From NCBI GenBank assembly GCA_904374795.1, contig CAJFEV010000002.1:1-47072 (forward strand): a DNA stretch of 47,072 nucleotides. Direction: 5' to 3'. The stretch's first letter is position 1, and every line of letters begins with the position of its first letter. A model generated the notes under the pieces. The model had not been told where the DNA came from, searched no databases, and worked only from the letters and a program-made list of their open reading frames with translations. Made by a program: the position numbers and the translations under genes. Positions 1-12,000 of the stretch are shown piece after piece. This DNA is from an uncultured Bacilli bacterium. Lineage in GTDB: Bacteria > Bacillota_I > Bacilli_A > RF39 > UBA660.

Positions 1-41
1 AAGTGGTGAGTAATATATGAGTCTATTATTAATATAAATAG

Positions 42-57
42 ATTCGGATTTCCGAAT
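42..57. promoter_or_regulatory. Perfect inverted repeat upstream of lepA
   Basis: ATTCGGA and TCCGAAT are separated by TT, and a third partial copy of the motif (ATTTCGGATTTC) follows at about 72-83. The repeat ends about 58 bp upstream of the lepA -35 element. It has no T-run on either side that would make it a good terminator. It could be an operator or the tail of an upstream element. No function is assigned. Confidence 0.35.
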
Positions 58-114
58 TTAAATTTTATATGATTTCGGATTTCTACTTTTTAATTAACAT
101 AAAGATTTTTTTGA

Positions 115-143
115 TTTACTTCATCTTTTTTCTTTTGTATAAT
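115..143 (+). promoter_or_regulatory. Promoter of the lepA operon
   Basis: A -35-like TTTACT (115-120) lies 17 bp from a perfect -10 TATAAT (138-143). Predicted transcription starts near 150, so the leader is only about 12 nt and begins at the Shine-Dalgarno AGGTGA (151-156). Confidence 0.65.
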
Positions 144-161
144 AAGTAATAGGTGAAGTTT

Positions 162-1973
162 ATGGCAAGACAGTTTAAACAAGAAAATATTCGAAACTTT
201 TCCATTATTGCGCATATTGATCACGGCAAGAGCACTTTGGCTGATCGGATTTTGGAACTTACAGGTGCGATTAGTAAACGAGAAATGGTTAACCAAGTTT
301 TAGATAGTATGGATTTGGAAAGAGAAAGAGGTATTACAATTAAATTGAATGCAGTTTCCTTGCGCTATACGTATCATAATGAAGAATACATTTTGAATTT
401 GATTGATACTCCTGGTCATGTTGATTTTTCTTATGAGGTAAGTCGAAGTTTAGCTGCTTGCGAAGGAGCTATTTTAGTGGTAGACGCGTCTCAAGGAATT
501 GAAGCTCAGACTCTTGCTAATTTATATTTAGCCATGAATGCGGATTTAACAATTCTTCCTGTTATTAATAAAATTGATTTACCAAACGCGAATGTGTCTA
601 AGGTAAAGGATGAGCTAAAAAAGGTTTTAGGTTTTAAAGATGAAGAGATTTTGCTTTGTAGTGGGAAAACTGGTGAAGGGGTTCAAACTTTGATTGAAAC
701 GATTATTGAAAGAATTCCTCCTCCTCAAATTCATAATGACCTACCTTTACGAGCTTTAATTTTTGATTCTTATTTTGATCCTTATAAAGGTGTTGTTGCT
801 TTAATTAAGATTGAAGAGGGAGTTTTAAAGAATAAAGATGAGATACTTTTTATGGCAACAAATGTTTCTTATGAAGTTACAGAAATTGGTGTTCGTACAC
901 CAAAAGAACATCCTTTAGAAGAATTAAAATGCGGGGATGTTGGTTATGTTGTTGCGGCTATTAAGGATATTTCTTCTGTTCATGTTGGGGATACAATTAC
1001 GTTAAAGAAAAATCCTGCTAAGGAAGCGATTCACGGCTATAAACCAATGAAACCGATGGTGTATTCCGGAATATTTCCTGTAGAGCCAAATCGATATGAG
1101 GCTTTAAAAGAGGCTTTTCTTAAGTTGAAATTAAATGATGCAGCTTTAACGATTGAACCGGAAACGAGTGATGCTTTAGGATTTGGATTTCGAGTGGGTT
1201 TTCTAGGGCTTTTACATATGGATATTATTACAACACGTATTGAACGAGAGTTTGCTATTTCTGTAATTGCTACTAGTCCTAGCGTAGTGTATCATGTGAC
1301 TTTGACAAATGGAGAAAGCATTATGGTTGATAGTCCAAATAAGATGCCTGATGCGGTCAAAATTAAACAAATAGAAGAGCCTTTTATTTATACGAATATT
1401 ATTGTGCCAAGTGAGTATATTGGGCCTATTATGGAACTTTGCCAAAATAAACGAGGAATATATAAATCTTTGGAATATATAGATGAAACAAGGGTAAATA
1501 TTCATTATGAGATTCCTTTATCAGAAGTTGTTTACGATTTTTTTGATAAACTAAAAAGTTATTCAAAGGGATATGCTTCTTTTGATTATGAAATTTGTGG
1601 ATACCGAGTAAGTGATTTGGTTAAAATGAATATCTTATTAAATGGTGAAGTTGTTGATGCCCTATCTATAATTGTTCATAAGGATTTTGCTTATCAAAGA
1701 GGAAGAGCAATTGTAAACAAATTAAAAGAGGTTATTCCAAGACAATTGTTTCAAATACCCATTCAAGCAAGTATTGGTTCAAAGGTTATTGCTAGAGAAA
1801 ATATTTCGGCAATGAAGAAAAATGTTTTAGCTAAGTGCTACGGTGGGGATATTACTAGAAAAAGGAAATTATTAGAGAAGCAAAAAGAAGGAAAGAAAAG
1901 AATGAAGATGGTAGGAAGTGTTGAAGTGCCAAGTGAAGCCTTTCTATCAATATTGAGTGGAGATGATAAATAA
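162..1973 (+). CDS. lepA: Elongation factor 4 (LepA), ribosomal back-translocase GTPase
   Basis: LepA/EF4 is a cytosolic translational GTPase that acts on stalled or mistranslocated ribosomes. The protein is about 603 residues, normal for the family. The G1 loop AHIDHGKST is near the N-terminus, followed by the switch region [14 protein letters not shown] and the NKIDLP guanine-specificity motif. The family-specific C-terminal domain ends with [20 protein letters not shown] and a Lys/Arg-rich tail. The ATG at 162 is preferred over an in-frame GTG at 153 because AGGTGA at 151-156 sits 5 nt upstream of the ATG. The stop overlaps the next start (TAATG), so it heads a tight operon with the HTH gene and hemW. 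The lepA-hemW association is common in Firmicutes. Confidence 0.97.
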   Translation: MARQFKQENIRNFSIIAHIDHGKSTLADRILELTGAISKREMVNQVLDSMDLERERGITIKLNAVSLRYTYHNEEYILNLIDTPGHVDFSYEVSRSLAACEGAILVVDASQGIEAQTLANLYLAMNADLTILPVINKIDLPNANVSKVKDELKKVLGFKDEEILLCSGKTGEGVQTLIETIIERIPPPQIHNDLPLRALIFDSYFDPYKGVVALIKIEEGVLKNKDEILFMATNVSYEVTEIGVRTPKEHPLEELKCGDVGYVVAAIKDISSVHVGDTITLKKNPAKEAIHGYKPMKPMVYSGIFPVEPNRYEALKEAFLKLKLNDAALTIEPETSDALGFGFRVGFLGLLHMDIITTRIEREFAISVIATSPSVVYHVTLTNGESIMVDSPNKMPDAVKIKQIEEPFIYTNIIVPSEYIGPIMELCQNKRGIYKSLEYIDETRVNIHYEIPLSEVVYDFFDKLKSYSKGYASFDYEICGYRVSDLVKMNILLNGEVVDALSIIVHKDFAYQRGRAIVNKLKEVIPRQLFQIPIQASIGSKVIARENISAMKKNVLAKCYGGDITRKRKLLEKQKEGKKRMKMVGSVEVPSEAFLSILSGDDK

Positions 1974-3292
1974 TGCGAACTATAAGACAAAAAGTATATG
2001 ATTTAGCTTCTAATGAGAGAAAAACGGATCAAGAAATTGCGGACATGTTGTTTTTGGAAAGAAAGACTGTAAATAACTGGATAAATGATTTAAGAGAGCC
2101 TTCATCAGAGTTTTACAATTTAGCTTTATATAATCAAATTCTTTTTGAAAGAAATTATTTAAAAGGTTTTGTGGATAAAGATTTACTGGGAGATATTGTC
2201 AAACTTTCTTTTCAAGGGCTAACATTTATTGAAATTGCTGCTTTACTTGGGACAACAGAAGGGGATATTTTGAAGATGCTAGATTCTTATAATAATAAGA
2301 ACCGTTCTGTTTATAATCCGGAACTTTATCAGCAATTGCTTGTTAATAATAGTAAAAATATGGCGAGTAATGAAAGGGAATTATTTAAAAAGTTTAATGA
2401 TTTAGTAAATAATGGAGTAAAGCTTAATCAGGTTTCTAATTCAACTATTGTTAAAAAATTTTATAGATATCAAAATGCGAGAAGGGTTATTGAAACTTTG
2501 CTGGAATCAAATTTTACAGCTACAGATCAACATATCGCAAAAGTTTGTGGTGTGACTACTTCATTTGTTGGTGAAATTTTAACAGGAAAAGATAATGAAA
2601 AATTAGGGCAAAAGTTTTTTGGGGAAGAAATGATGCAATTTATAAAGAAAAAGCGTTTGGAAAGAGCTGAGAATAATCGCCATCATTTAAATTTGGGTTC
2701 AAATGATTCTTTAAGTCATGAAGCTCAAGTTAAATTAAGTGTTATTGTTCAAAATATTACTTTTTGGCTTCGCATTATTTTTTCTTTCCGGTTAACCTTA
2801 GAGGAATTTGGAGAAGTCGTGCAATTTCACAATTTGCAAGCATTAAGTAAAGCTATTTATAGTGCTGCAGAGTGTCAAAGTATTTATTATCAAAATGCTT
2901 TAAATTATTTGTTTAGTACTGCGGTAAATTCTCATGAGAATCAACGTGTGGAGACTGTAAAAGCTTTTCTTTTAAAACTTCATCTTGCAAGGAGTTCTAA
3001 TCTTGTTGAGTATAAAAAGCTGCTTGAACAAATCAATGATCAAGACTATAAAAATTTAGTAAAAAAATACACGAGTGGTACAAAAACGCTTTTAACTGAT
3101 GAAGATATTCAAGTGATTTTAAATTATCGATTAAAATATGCTCTTCCAATTCACGTTATACCTTTTAATAGAGAAGTATTGCATCGAAGATGTCCAGAAT
3201 CTTTAAGGGAGCAACTTGCTGAATTGGATAAATTCAATGTTGAACGTTCAAGATTTTATTATGCTAATAAAAATGATGGGTTAAAGAAATGA
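1973..3292 (+). CDS. Unknown multi-helix-turn-helix protein between lepA and hemW
   Basis: A 439-residue soluble protein without signal peptide or membrane segment. The first 45 residues look like a helix-turn-helix (TDQEIADMLFLERKTVNNWI). A second HTH-like segment follows around residues 80-105 (TFIEIAALLGTTEGDILKML) and a third around 185-210 (TDQHIAKVCGVTTSFVGEIL). The rest is predicted helical and Lys/Glu-rich. It overlaps the lepA stop by 1 bp and the hemW start by 4 bp (ATGA), so all three are translationally coupled. I do not recognise a named family. Repeated HTH modules and core-operon placement suggest a conserved nucleic-acid-binding protein of this lineage, but that is inference. 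Confidence 0.85.
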   Translation: MRTIRQKVYDLASNERKTDQEIADMLFLERKTVNNWINDLREPSSEFYNLALYNQILFERNYLKGFVDKDLLGDIVKLSFQGLTFIEIAALLGTTEGDILKMLDSYNNKNRSVYNPELYQQLLVNNSKNMASNERELFKKFNDLVNNGVKLNQVSNSTIVKKFYRYQNARRVIETLLESNFTATDQHIAKVCGVTTSFVGEILTGKDNEKLGQKFFGEEMMQFIKKKRLERAENNRHHLNLGSNDSLSHEAQVKLSVIVQNITFWLRIIFSFRLTLEEFGEVVQFHNLQALSKAIYSAAECQSIYYQNALNYLFSTAVNSHENQRVETVKAFLLKLHLARSSNLVEYKKLLEQINDQDYKNLVKKYTSGTKTLLTDEDIQVILNYRLKYALPIHVIPFNREVLHRRCPESLREQLAELDKFNVERSRFYYANKNDGLKK

Positions 3293-4371
3293 TATCTGTA
3301 TATATTCATATTCCTTTTTGCAAGTCTATTTGCTCTTATTGCGATTTTTGTAAAGTTTTTTATTATCAAAAATGGTCACATCAATATTTACTGAAATTAA
3401 AAGATGAAATTTTGGATTTATATGATGGAGAAGAAGTTAAAAGCATTTACATTGGTGGAGGTACACCTTCTGTTCTTTCTAATAACGAACTTGAATTTTT
3501 GATGAATATTCTAAAAGTTTTTAAACGAACAATAACTTGTGAATTTACTTTTGAATGTAATTTAGAAGACATTTCCAAGGAATTGTTGACTATTTTAAAG
3601 CAAAATAAGGTTACTCGTTTAAGTATTGGAATTCAAAGTTTTCAGAAAGAAAATTTAAAATTATTAGGTAGAAATCATAGTTTTAAAGACGCAGAAGAAA
3701 AAATGGCCTTAATACGGGAATTTGGGTTTAAAAATGTAAACTTAGATCTTATTTATGCTATTCCGGGCGAGACAATGAAAATGTTAAAAGAAGATATTAA
3801 ATGTTTTTTAAAATTAAAGCCTGATCATATTAGTACATATAGTTTAATGATTGAACCTAACACACTCTTATGGATTAATGGAGTCCGGCCAATCAAAGAA
3901 GAATTGGACGAGGAAATGTATCATTATCTTTGTAAAACTTTAGAAAAAAAAGGATATATACATTATGAAATTAGTAATTTTGCTAAAGAAGGCTGTGAAT
4001 CTATTCATAATTTGACTTATTGGAATAATGAAGAATATTATGGCTTTGGTTTGTCTGCTTCAGGTTATATTGATCAAATTCGTTATACAAATACGAAAAA
4101 TTTATCTAAGTATCTACAAGGCGAATATAAAGGTACGGAAGAAATACTATCTAAAAAAGATATTATGGATAATGAGATGATGCTGGGTTTAAGAAAAATT
4201 AAAGGAATTTGTAAAGAGGAATTTGAAGAAAAATATCAAGTAAAAATGGAGGATGTTTATCCAATTAAGCCTTTATTGAAAAATGGAGATTTAGAAGAAA
4301 AGAAAGGCTATATATTTATTCCTTATGATAAACTTTATGTTATGAATGAAATTCTTTTAAAAATGATGTAA
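3289..4371 (+). CDS. hemW: HemW-like radical SAM heme chaperone
   Basis: HemW (formerly annotated as oxygen-independent coproporphyrinogen oxidase-like) is a radical SAM protein that binds heme and delivers it to client proteins. The N-terminus has YIHIPFC followed by the CxxxCxxC iron-sulfur motif (CKSICSYC). The glycine-rich SAM segment YIGGGTPS, the RLSIGIQSF motif and NLDLIYAIPGET follow, all typical of HemW. The C-terminal part has the YWNNEEYYGFGLSASGYI region. The 360-residue length matches the family. The start overlaps the upstream stop as ATGA. A true HemN would carry extra N-terminal residues that are absent here. Confidence 0.93.
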   Translation: MISVYIHIPFCKSICSYCDFCKVFYYQKWSHQYLLKLKDEILDLYDGEEVKSIYIGGGTPSVLSNNELEFLMNILKVFKRTITCEFTFECNLEDISKELLTILKQNKVTRLSIGIQSFQKENLKLLGRNHSFKDAEEKMALIREFGFKNVNLDLIYAIPGETMKMLKEDIKCFLKLKPDHISTYSLMIEPNTLLWINGVRPIKEELDEEMYHYLCKTLEKKGYIHYEISNFAKEGCESIHNLTYWNNEEYYGFGLSASGYIDQIRYTNTKNLSKYLQGEYKGTEEILSKKDIMDNEMMLGLRKIKGICKEEFEEKYQVKMEDVYPIKPLLKNGDLEEKKGYIFIPYDKLYVMNEILLKMM

Positions 4372-4423
4372 ATAAAGAATATTTTTTCTCACTTTTGCCA
4401 AACTAATTTATAAGGTGATTCTA

Positions 4424-4906
4424 GTGAAAAAAATATTCTTTTTTCTTTTGTCTTTTTTCAGTTTTATTCCATTTGTTTTTGCAGATTCTATTAAAAACTT
4501 AGAAGTTATGAATGGTACTCTTTCTAGAGAATTTGAATCAACAAATAATGTTTATTCAGTTATTTTAGATGATTCCGAAGATTCTCTTAAAGTTACTTAT
4601 GAGTTAAACGACCCAGAGGCTAAAGTTGTTTTTCATAATAATGAGTATGTAGATGGTGGTGAGAATAAGATGGAGCTTGAAGTAGAAAATACAGATGGTA
4701 CAAAGGAAATCTATACTTTTTATTTAGAGAAAGAGGAAACAACTCCTGTATTTAATGAAGCAATTTTAACAAATAACATGAGTGAACAAAAAGAAATTCC
4801 ATTTTTATCTTGGTATGTAGGAATTGCTTGCTTTATGATTATCGCTTTATTGTTTAAGGTTATTGTATTGGGATTTAAAAAAAATAAGAAATGTGCAAAA
4901 AAGTAG
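4424..4906 (+). CDS. Small membrane-anchored extracellular protein
   Basis: About 160 residues. The N-terminus is a signal peptide (VKKIFFFLLSFFSFIPFVFA) with likely cleavage after VFA. A short all-beta extracellular domain follows; its SREFESTNNVYSVILDD-like pattern resembles cadherin-like beta-sandwich repeats. A C-terminal transmembrane helix near residues 125-148 is followed by a Lys-rich cytoplasmic tail. The GTG at 4424 is preferred over GTG 4415 because AGGTGA lies at 4413-4418. The gene follows hemW by about 50 bp and ends inside a terminator hairpin, so it is probably the last gene of the lepA operon. Function unknown. Confidence 0.8.
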   Translation: MKKIFFFLLSFFSFIPFVFADSIKNLEVMNGTLSREFESTNNVYSVILDDSEDSLKVTYELNDPEAKVVFHNNEYVDGGENKMELEVENTDGTKEIYTFYLEKEETTPVFNEAILTNNMSEQKEIPFLSWYVGIACFMIIALLFKVIVLGFKKNKKCAKK

Positions 4907-4918
4907 CACATTTTTTTT
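4889..4918 (+). terminator. Terminator of the lepA operon
   Basis: TGTGC (4892-4896) pairs with GCACA (4906-4910), followed by eight T. The stop codon of the preceding gene (4904-4906) lies at the loop/3' arm boundary, so the hairpin encodes the last residues of the protein. Confidence 0.8.
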
Positions 4919-5001
4919 ATTTTCGCATATTTATACAGTGAGAGGCATATAATGCTTTTTTATATGGCTTTTAAAATCTCACATTTAGAAAGGAAGTAAT
5001 T

Positions 5002-6087
5002 ATGAATTTAGATGAGATGAAAAAAAACAGTGTAAATAGTGTGGAATTAGTTGATTCTTTACATGCTCCGTTATTGGAGTTTAAAGTAGCTCTAACTACA
5101 TCTAGCACAATACCTACAGAAAGTGATTTAAAGATTTTTGTTGATGATCATGAAACGGATGAAACAAATCGTAAAACTATTATTTATACACTTTCTAAAC
5201 CATTACAGTATGTAAATGGAGTGACAGATAAGTTTATTTTAGAACCGGTTTTTAAAGGAAATATGGTTCAAATGAAAGCTTATGTAGAACGGAATATTAA
5301 TCAAAATTTAGAAGGAGGTCTTGAAGTTTTAGAAATGCCGATTATTGAAGAACTTACATATCAGCCTATTCTTATGTTTTCTTCTTATAACAGGATTTCT
5401 ACCAATTATGAAAATGCAGAGTTAAGTTTACTTTATCCTAAAAATACCGATTTTGTGAAGTATTTTTTAATAAGTAGTTTTTCTTATAGTTTGAATAATG
5501 AAGATAAGTTTTTAACTTTAGATGATATTTATTTTAAAAATTGCTTTACAGAAACAGAAGAAGGGAAAATTAATGCAGAATTTAATAAGTTAACAATTAA
5601 ATGTTTAAATTCTTCAAATAATAATTTTAGTCTAGATTGTGACGGGAATTTGGTAGTGAATAGTATAACTACAAAAGTTCAAGATGAATCTTCTTCAAAT
5701 ATTGATTTCGATCAAATTTATCCTGTCGGTTCAATTTATTTAAGTGTCAGTGCTACTAATCCTGGTATTTTGTTTGGGGGTTCTTGGGAAGCATTTGCAG
5801 CTGGGAAAACCCTAGTTGGAATTGATGCAAATCAAGAAGAATTTAACACGGTAAATAAAATAGGCGGAGAGAAAAAACATACTTTAACGATTGATGAGAT
5901 GCCTAGTCATGATCATAAGCGTCCAAATTCTATTCTTTATAACGGAAATTCATCATGGTGGATAGGTGGCGCTGGTGGTACAACGATTGAGGTCGTTGAA
6001 ACTCCAACAAGTACTTCTGGTGGTAATCAAGCACATAATAACTTGCAACCTTATATAACTATTTATATGTGGAAGAGAGTTGCATAG
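5002..6087 (+). CDS. Phage tail-collar / baseplate-like structural protein
   Basis: 361 residues without signal peptide. The C-terminal 120 residues contain the collar-type signature YPVGSIYLSV, then NPGILFGGSWEAF, AAGKTLVG, GGEKKHTLTIDEMPSHDH and the terminal NLQPYITIYMWKR. This arrangement is seen in short-tail-fibre, baseplate and microcystin-dependent-protein-like domains of phages and contractile systems. The N-terminal 230 residues are unrecognised. A good ribosome site (AGGAAG) precedes the ATG. A TATAAT at 4948-4953 may drive it. The RHS gene starts 10 bp after its stop, so the two are likely co-expressed. No other tail genes are in the window, so it is not a complete prophage. It may be a binding tip co-opted by the RHS system; that is inference. 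Confidence 0.75.
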   Translation: MNLDEMKKNSVNSVELVDSLHAPLLEFKVALTTSSTIPTESDLKIFVDDHETDETNRKTIIYTLSKPLQYVNGVTDKFILEPVFKGNMVQMKAYVERNINQNLEGGLEVLEMPIIEELTYQPILMFSSYNRISTNYENAELSLLYPKNTDFVKYFLISSFSYSLNNEDKFLTLDDIYFKNCFTETEEGKINAEFNKLTIKCLNSSNNNFSLDCDGNLVVNSITTKVQDESSSNIDFDQIYPVGSIYLSVSATNPGILFGGSWEAFAAGKTLVGIDANQEEFNTVNKIGGEKKHTLTIDEMPSHDHKRPNSILYNGNSSWWIGGAGGTTIEVVETPTSTSGGNQAHNNLQPYITIYMWKRVA

Positions 6088-6097
6088 GAGGTTTTGT

Positions 6098-9000
6098 ATG
6101 AAAGAATTAAAAAATTTGAGAAAACCTCGTGAAAAACATTTTTTAAATGAAAACGGACTTATTACTGCGTATATGTATAATGAAGATGTTCATTATTTAA
6201 AAAATCAAGAATATCATGAAATTGATAATTCTTTAATTGAAAAAGAAAACTATTTTCAAAATAAAGAAAATAGTTTTCAAGCACATTTTTTTAAAAATAG
6301 TGAAAATAAAATTTTTGAAATAATAAAAGATGAAAATTTTCTTTCTTTTTCTTTAAATAATTCAAATCATTCTATTATCACTACTAATAAATATGCTATA
6401 ACCTATCAAAATATTTTAAAAAATATAGATATAACCTATCAGTTTATTCATAATAAAATTAAAGATACCATTCTTTTAAAAGACAAAGATAATGATTTTC
6501 AAAAATTAAAGTTTATTATTAGAACAAATTTAGAATTGAAAATGGAAAATAATGAAATTTTTCTTTTTGAACAAGGTAAATTTATTTATAAAATTGAAGC
6601 ACCTATTTTATTAGATAAAAATAAAAATTCATATCCAGTTCATTATGTTTTAGTGAAAAATGAACAGGAATATCTTCTTTCATTTCATGTAGACGAGTCT
6701 TTGCTGCAGGAAAGTGAACTATATCCATTTATTCTTGATCCTACAATTGTGAATGACGATAAGAAAAATGTCTATGATACCTATATTTATCCGGGAGATG
6801 AAAACGCTGATCGAAACAATCAAGAATTCTTAAAAGTTGGTGTAGATAAAAACAATGTTACTTATCGAACTTTATTAAAATTTGATTTACCAACCATTGG
6901 AACCGGATGCGATGTACTGAAAGCAACAGCTGTATTAATAAGTCATCCAAGTGAATTTGTAAAAGATGAGGAAGCTTATTCTCATAAAACTTTTGAAGCC
7001 TATCAAGTCATATCATCTTGGAGTGAGGAAACTGCTAATTGGAATACTATGCATGGTAAGTATAATTCGCATATAGATGATTATTTTTGGGCTTTTAAAA
7101 CAGAATATAATAAAGATGAAAATACTTTTTATTTAAAAGATACAACTATGGATATTACAAATGTTGCAAAAAAGTGGTATGCCGGAGAAGAAAATAATGG
7201 TGTATTGTTAAAACTTGAAGATGAAGTATATGGAGAGGAAAGCATGTATGCTTTTTACTCTAAAAATAATACTGTTTCAGATGAAATGGAGAATATAGAT
7301 GATCCAAAGCCTTATCTTTTAGTTACATATCGTAATCTTAATGGTTTGGAAGATTATATGACATATCAAAATATTCCTTTTCAAGAAGGAACTGGATATG
7401 TAAATAATTTAACTGGAAATTTAACAACAGTTTTTAGAGTTAATGGAACTATTGGAGGAAAATTCCCAATTGAATTAAGTTTGATTTATAATGCAAACGA
7501 TGTTGTGTTAAACAACAATATTGGACTTGGAAAAGGATATCGTTGGAATTTTCAGCAAACTTTAGAAGAAGTTGAAATTTCTGGAGTATCTTATTTAGAA
7601 TATATAGATTCTGATGGTACAATTCATTATTTTTCTAAAATAGATGAAACAACCTATCAAGATGAAGATGGTTTAAATTTTACCATTACTTTGGATAGCG
7701 AGAAATATGTATTAAAAGACAAAGAAAATCACCAAAAGATTTTTGAAAAAAGTGGAAATTTATACTATTTAAAGAAAATTGTTGATACCTATCAAAATGA
7801 AGTAGTTATTTCTTATGATGAAAATCATCGGATTAATGAAGTGAAAGATGCGAATAACGAAAGTATTTATATTACCTATGAAGAGAATAAGATTACTACA
7901 ACAAGTTCATATGAAACGAGTATTTTAAATATCCAAAATGAAAAAATTATAAATCTTGTAACAAAATTCGGAACAACCAGCTTTACTTACGATTCTAAAG
8001 ATTTACTTTCCAAAATCACGGATATAAATTTATTAGAAACAGACTTTGTCTATTATGAAACAAGTCCTTATCGTATGAAAAAAATCATTGAAAAGGGGAC
8101 AGATGGAACTACTGGAAACACGTTAGAATTTTTGTATTCTTTTTTGACAACAAAAACGGTTAATCAAAAAGGACAAGTAAAAAATTATTTGTTTAACTCT
8201 CAAGGAAATACGATTAATGTTACCAGTTTAAAAGATGATTTAGATTTTAAAAATGGGTATGGAACAGAAGATGTTTATGATGCAAATGACAATACTAAAA
8301 ATAAATTGTCTTTACGTATTCCTATTATGAAATATGTAAAAAATTTATTTTTAGATCCAAGCTTTGAAAAAAGAAATGAAGGATTCATTTATGATATAGC
8401 AACAATAGATACTCTAAATGCACGAAGTGGGGAAAAATGTGTTCGAACAAATTATGAAACAGATATTCCTTTGCCTAGTGTTTTAGAATCAGGTTATTAC
8501 ACTTTCAGCGGTTATTTTAAACATACAAGTGGTATGGAACTAACAATTCGAACTTCAAACACAAGTGTTTCTGAAACAAAATATTACACATTTACGGATG
8601 AATATAAACGATATTTTTTAACAGCTTATTTAGAAGCAAATACTTCTTATCATGTTACCGTCTTTCCAATGAATAATTCGACGGTTTATATGGATGATTT
8701 TCAGTTTGAAAGTGGGGAAGTAGTAAATTATCTTAATTTGATTGAAAATCCAGATTTTAGTGATGGAATGGCTGGATGGACAAATTCAGTTTACACGTTA
8801 AATGGAGAGACTACTACGAATGACGATGAAATTATTACTTTAGAAAATGGCCAAACGGTTTACCAGATGAATTGTAAGTCTACCCTTAGTAAAACATTAA
8901 CTAAACAGTTGCAACTCACAGGAAAAAAAGGAGATACGTATAGACTTTCGTTTTGGTATAAAAACGAAGGATTAAAAGATGGTTCGATTGCTGTAGGAAA

Positions 9001-12000
9001 TATTGCATTTTTACTTTTTGGTTATACCTCTGAAGTTCCTCATGGAGTGCCTACGTATAGTTTAAATCCACATGCAACAGAGTGGCAATATTTTGAAAAA
9101 ATTATCATTGCAGAAGAAGATTATACAAGTATTACATTAAATATTATGGCTCAGTTTAATGTAAACAAACTTTATTTTACTAATCTTTACTTAGTAAAAG
9201 ATTTTAGTGGTACTTCTTTTGAGTATGATGAGGAGGGAAACTTAATTTCTTCAACTGATCTTGCCAATTCTACTTCAACATTTCAGTATGACGCGAACAA
9301 TCAATTAGTTAGTAATTTTGCTCCGAAAGGGAATAATTTTCATTTTGAATATGATAATCAAGACTCTCAAAAACTATTACAAGGAGTTTCGACTAAAGGA
9401 ATTGCTAATCAGTTAAAATATGATACTAATCAAAATCCAATTCAAACAATTATTAAAAGTGTAAATTCATCTTTATCTTTAACTGAAGAATACTTTTATA
9501 TAAGAAAGAAAGCTACGGATAAATATTTATTTGCCGATTTTTATAGTAATAGACCTATATTAAAAGATTTTGAATGCAATTTAAGTCGTTTCCAATTAGA
9601 ATTAGAACATGATGAAACGCAAAATAAAGACTATTATTATATAAAAACAGACTTTATTTCAAAATACTTTGCATATCGTGAAAATATCAGTGAGAAAATT
9701 GCGTTTGTAGATACGAAGGAACAGGCTAGTTTATTTGAATTAATTGCAAATAAAAATGGTAGTTATACTTTACGAATCAAGCGAGTAGTTTCCACTGATC
9801 CTGAAGATATCACGCAAGACTCTTGTATTACTTTTGATGAAGAGGATAATTTAATTATTGAAGTGTATCATATGGATGATCCAAGTCAAGAATTGTTTTT
9901 TGAAAGTGCTGAAACCCCTTTATATGTAGAAACAAAAGCAGAATATGAAGAAACAGGAAAGTTTGTTTCCAAAACTATTGATTCTTTAGAAAAAGTTACT
10001 CTTTACGATATTGATGAACTTACAGGCTTAACAAACAGTATTACTAATCCAAAAGGGCAAACTATATATTATGAGTATAATGATAAAGAACAAGTAACAA
10101 AAATTAAGAAAAAAGAAAAAGAAATTCTTTATGCTTATAATACTCAAAATTTACTTTCAAAAATTACAAGTAATAATAAGGAATATACTTTTGATTATGA
10201 TGGATTTTTAAATAAAAAACAAACAAAAATCAATAATCAAATTCTTTCAACAAATCAATATGAAGAAAATAATGGAAATTTAACAAGTGTCAATTACGGA
10301 AACGGAAATACAATTTCCTATACATATGATGATTTTAATCGTTTAAAAACTCACACTAAAAATGGTAGTGTATATACTTATTATTATGACAATATGAATA
10401 ATTTAAGTAGAATTACTTCTAATGAAGAAACGTATGAATATAGTTATGATTTAGCTGGAAGAATAAGCAGTTATTTATATAATCAAAAAGAGTATTTTTC
10501 AGGACAAACTACTATAGATTACGAATATGATAGTAATGGCAATGTTACCAAAAAACGTTTATCTAATGGGTTAGCTATAGAATATACTTATGATGAAGAT
10601 GACAATATCATTAAAGTGGATGTTAACAATGCAACTTTAAATTATCAACGAGATTATTTAGGAAGATTAGTGGGTAAGAATATTAACAATCAAATTCCAA
10701 TTGAATATACGTATTATACAAATGGAAATAAAACATCTTTTGTTTTAAAAAGCATGAAAATTGAAAATGAATTATACGAATATTTCTATGACGATACATA
10801 TAATTTGAGTAAAATATTTAAAAATCAAAAACTTTATCAAGAATATACTTATGATGATTTTAATGAGTTAATAGAAGAACATCATTATGAAAGAGGAAGA
10901 ACATATCGTTATACATATGATGATTCTGGAAACATTTTATTTAAAAGAGAATACGAGTTAAATACTTTTAACCTTTATCATGAAGATAAGTTTTCTTATG
11001 AAAACGAAAATTGGGAGGATCAATTAACAAAATTTAATGATATAGAAATCACTTATGATGCAATTGGTAATCCGACAAGTATTGGAGATGCAACACTTAC
11101 TTGGGCAAATGGAAGAGAATTGCAAAGTTATCAAAATGGAGATTTACAAGTTTCTTATAAGTATAATAAGGATGGAATTCGAAGAAAAAAAATTATTAAT
11201 AATGTAGAAACAGAATACTTTACAGAAAATAACTCGATATTATTTGAAACCACCAGTGGTGTTATGTTATACTATTTACGAGATGACAACAATAGCCTAC
11301 TAGGATTTATTTATAATGGAACAACCTATTATTATAAGAAAAATCTTCAAGATGATATCGTTGGCATCTATACAAGTAATTATGAGCTCATAGCAACCTA
11401 TGAATATGATGCATGGGGAAAAATACTAAGTATAAAAGATCAAAACAACAACGAAATTATAGATGAAACTCATATTGCTATGATTAATCCATTTAGATAT
11501 AGGTCTTACTACTATGATAAAGAAACAAAACTTTATTATTTGAATAGTAGATACTATAATCCAGAATGGGGAAGATTTATTAATGCAGACGGAATCATTG
11601 GTGTACAAAATACTAAAATAGGATATAATTTATTTTTATATGTTTTAAACAGACCTATTCTTTTAGTTGACAATGGTGGGAATTTTTGGAATCCAATTGA
11701 TGTTGGAAAAAAAATATGGGGTGGAATTATGAAATTTGGCGCATATATTGGAGGAATCATCACAGATGCTAAAATTGCTGGAAAAGGATTCGCAAAGTCA
11801 TTTGATGAGTATTACAAGAAAAAATTAGATTTTGATGATAAAGAAAACCTTAGTAACCAAATAAAACATTCTTCTCAATTTCAAAATGCAGTTAAAAATG
11901 CTATTGTTGAATCAAATGGTGATTATTTTAAGGTAAATTCAACTTTAAATTATACAAATGCCACAGGAGATTTGAAACTTTTTATTGGGGAGGCAAACGT

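Noticed and set aside
5002..6087. Complete prophage or tailocin
   Set aside because: Only one tail-collar-like gene; no tail sheath, tube, terminase, portal or lysis genes in the window.
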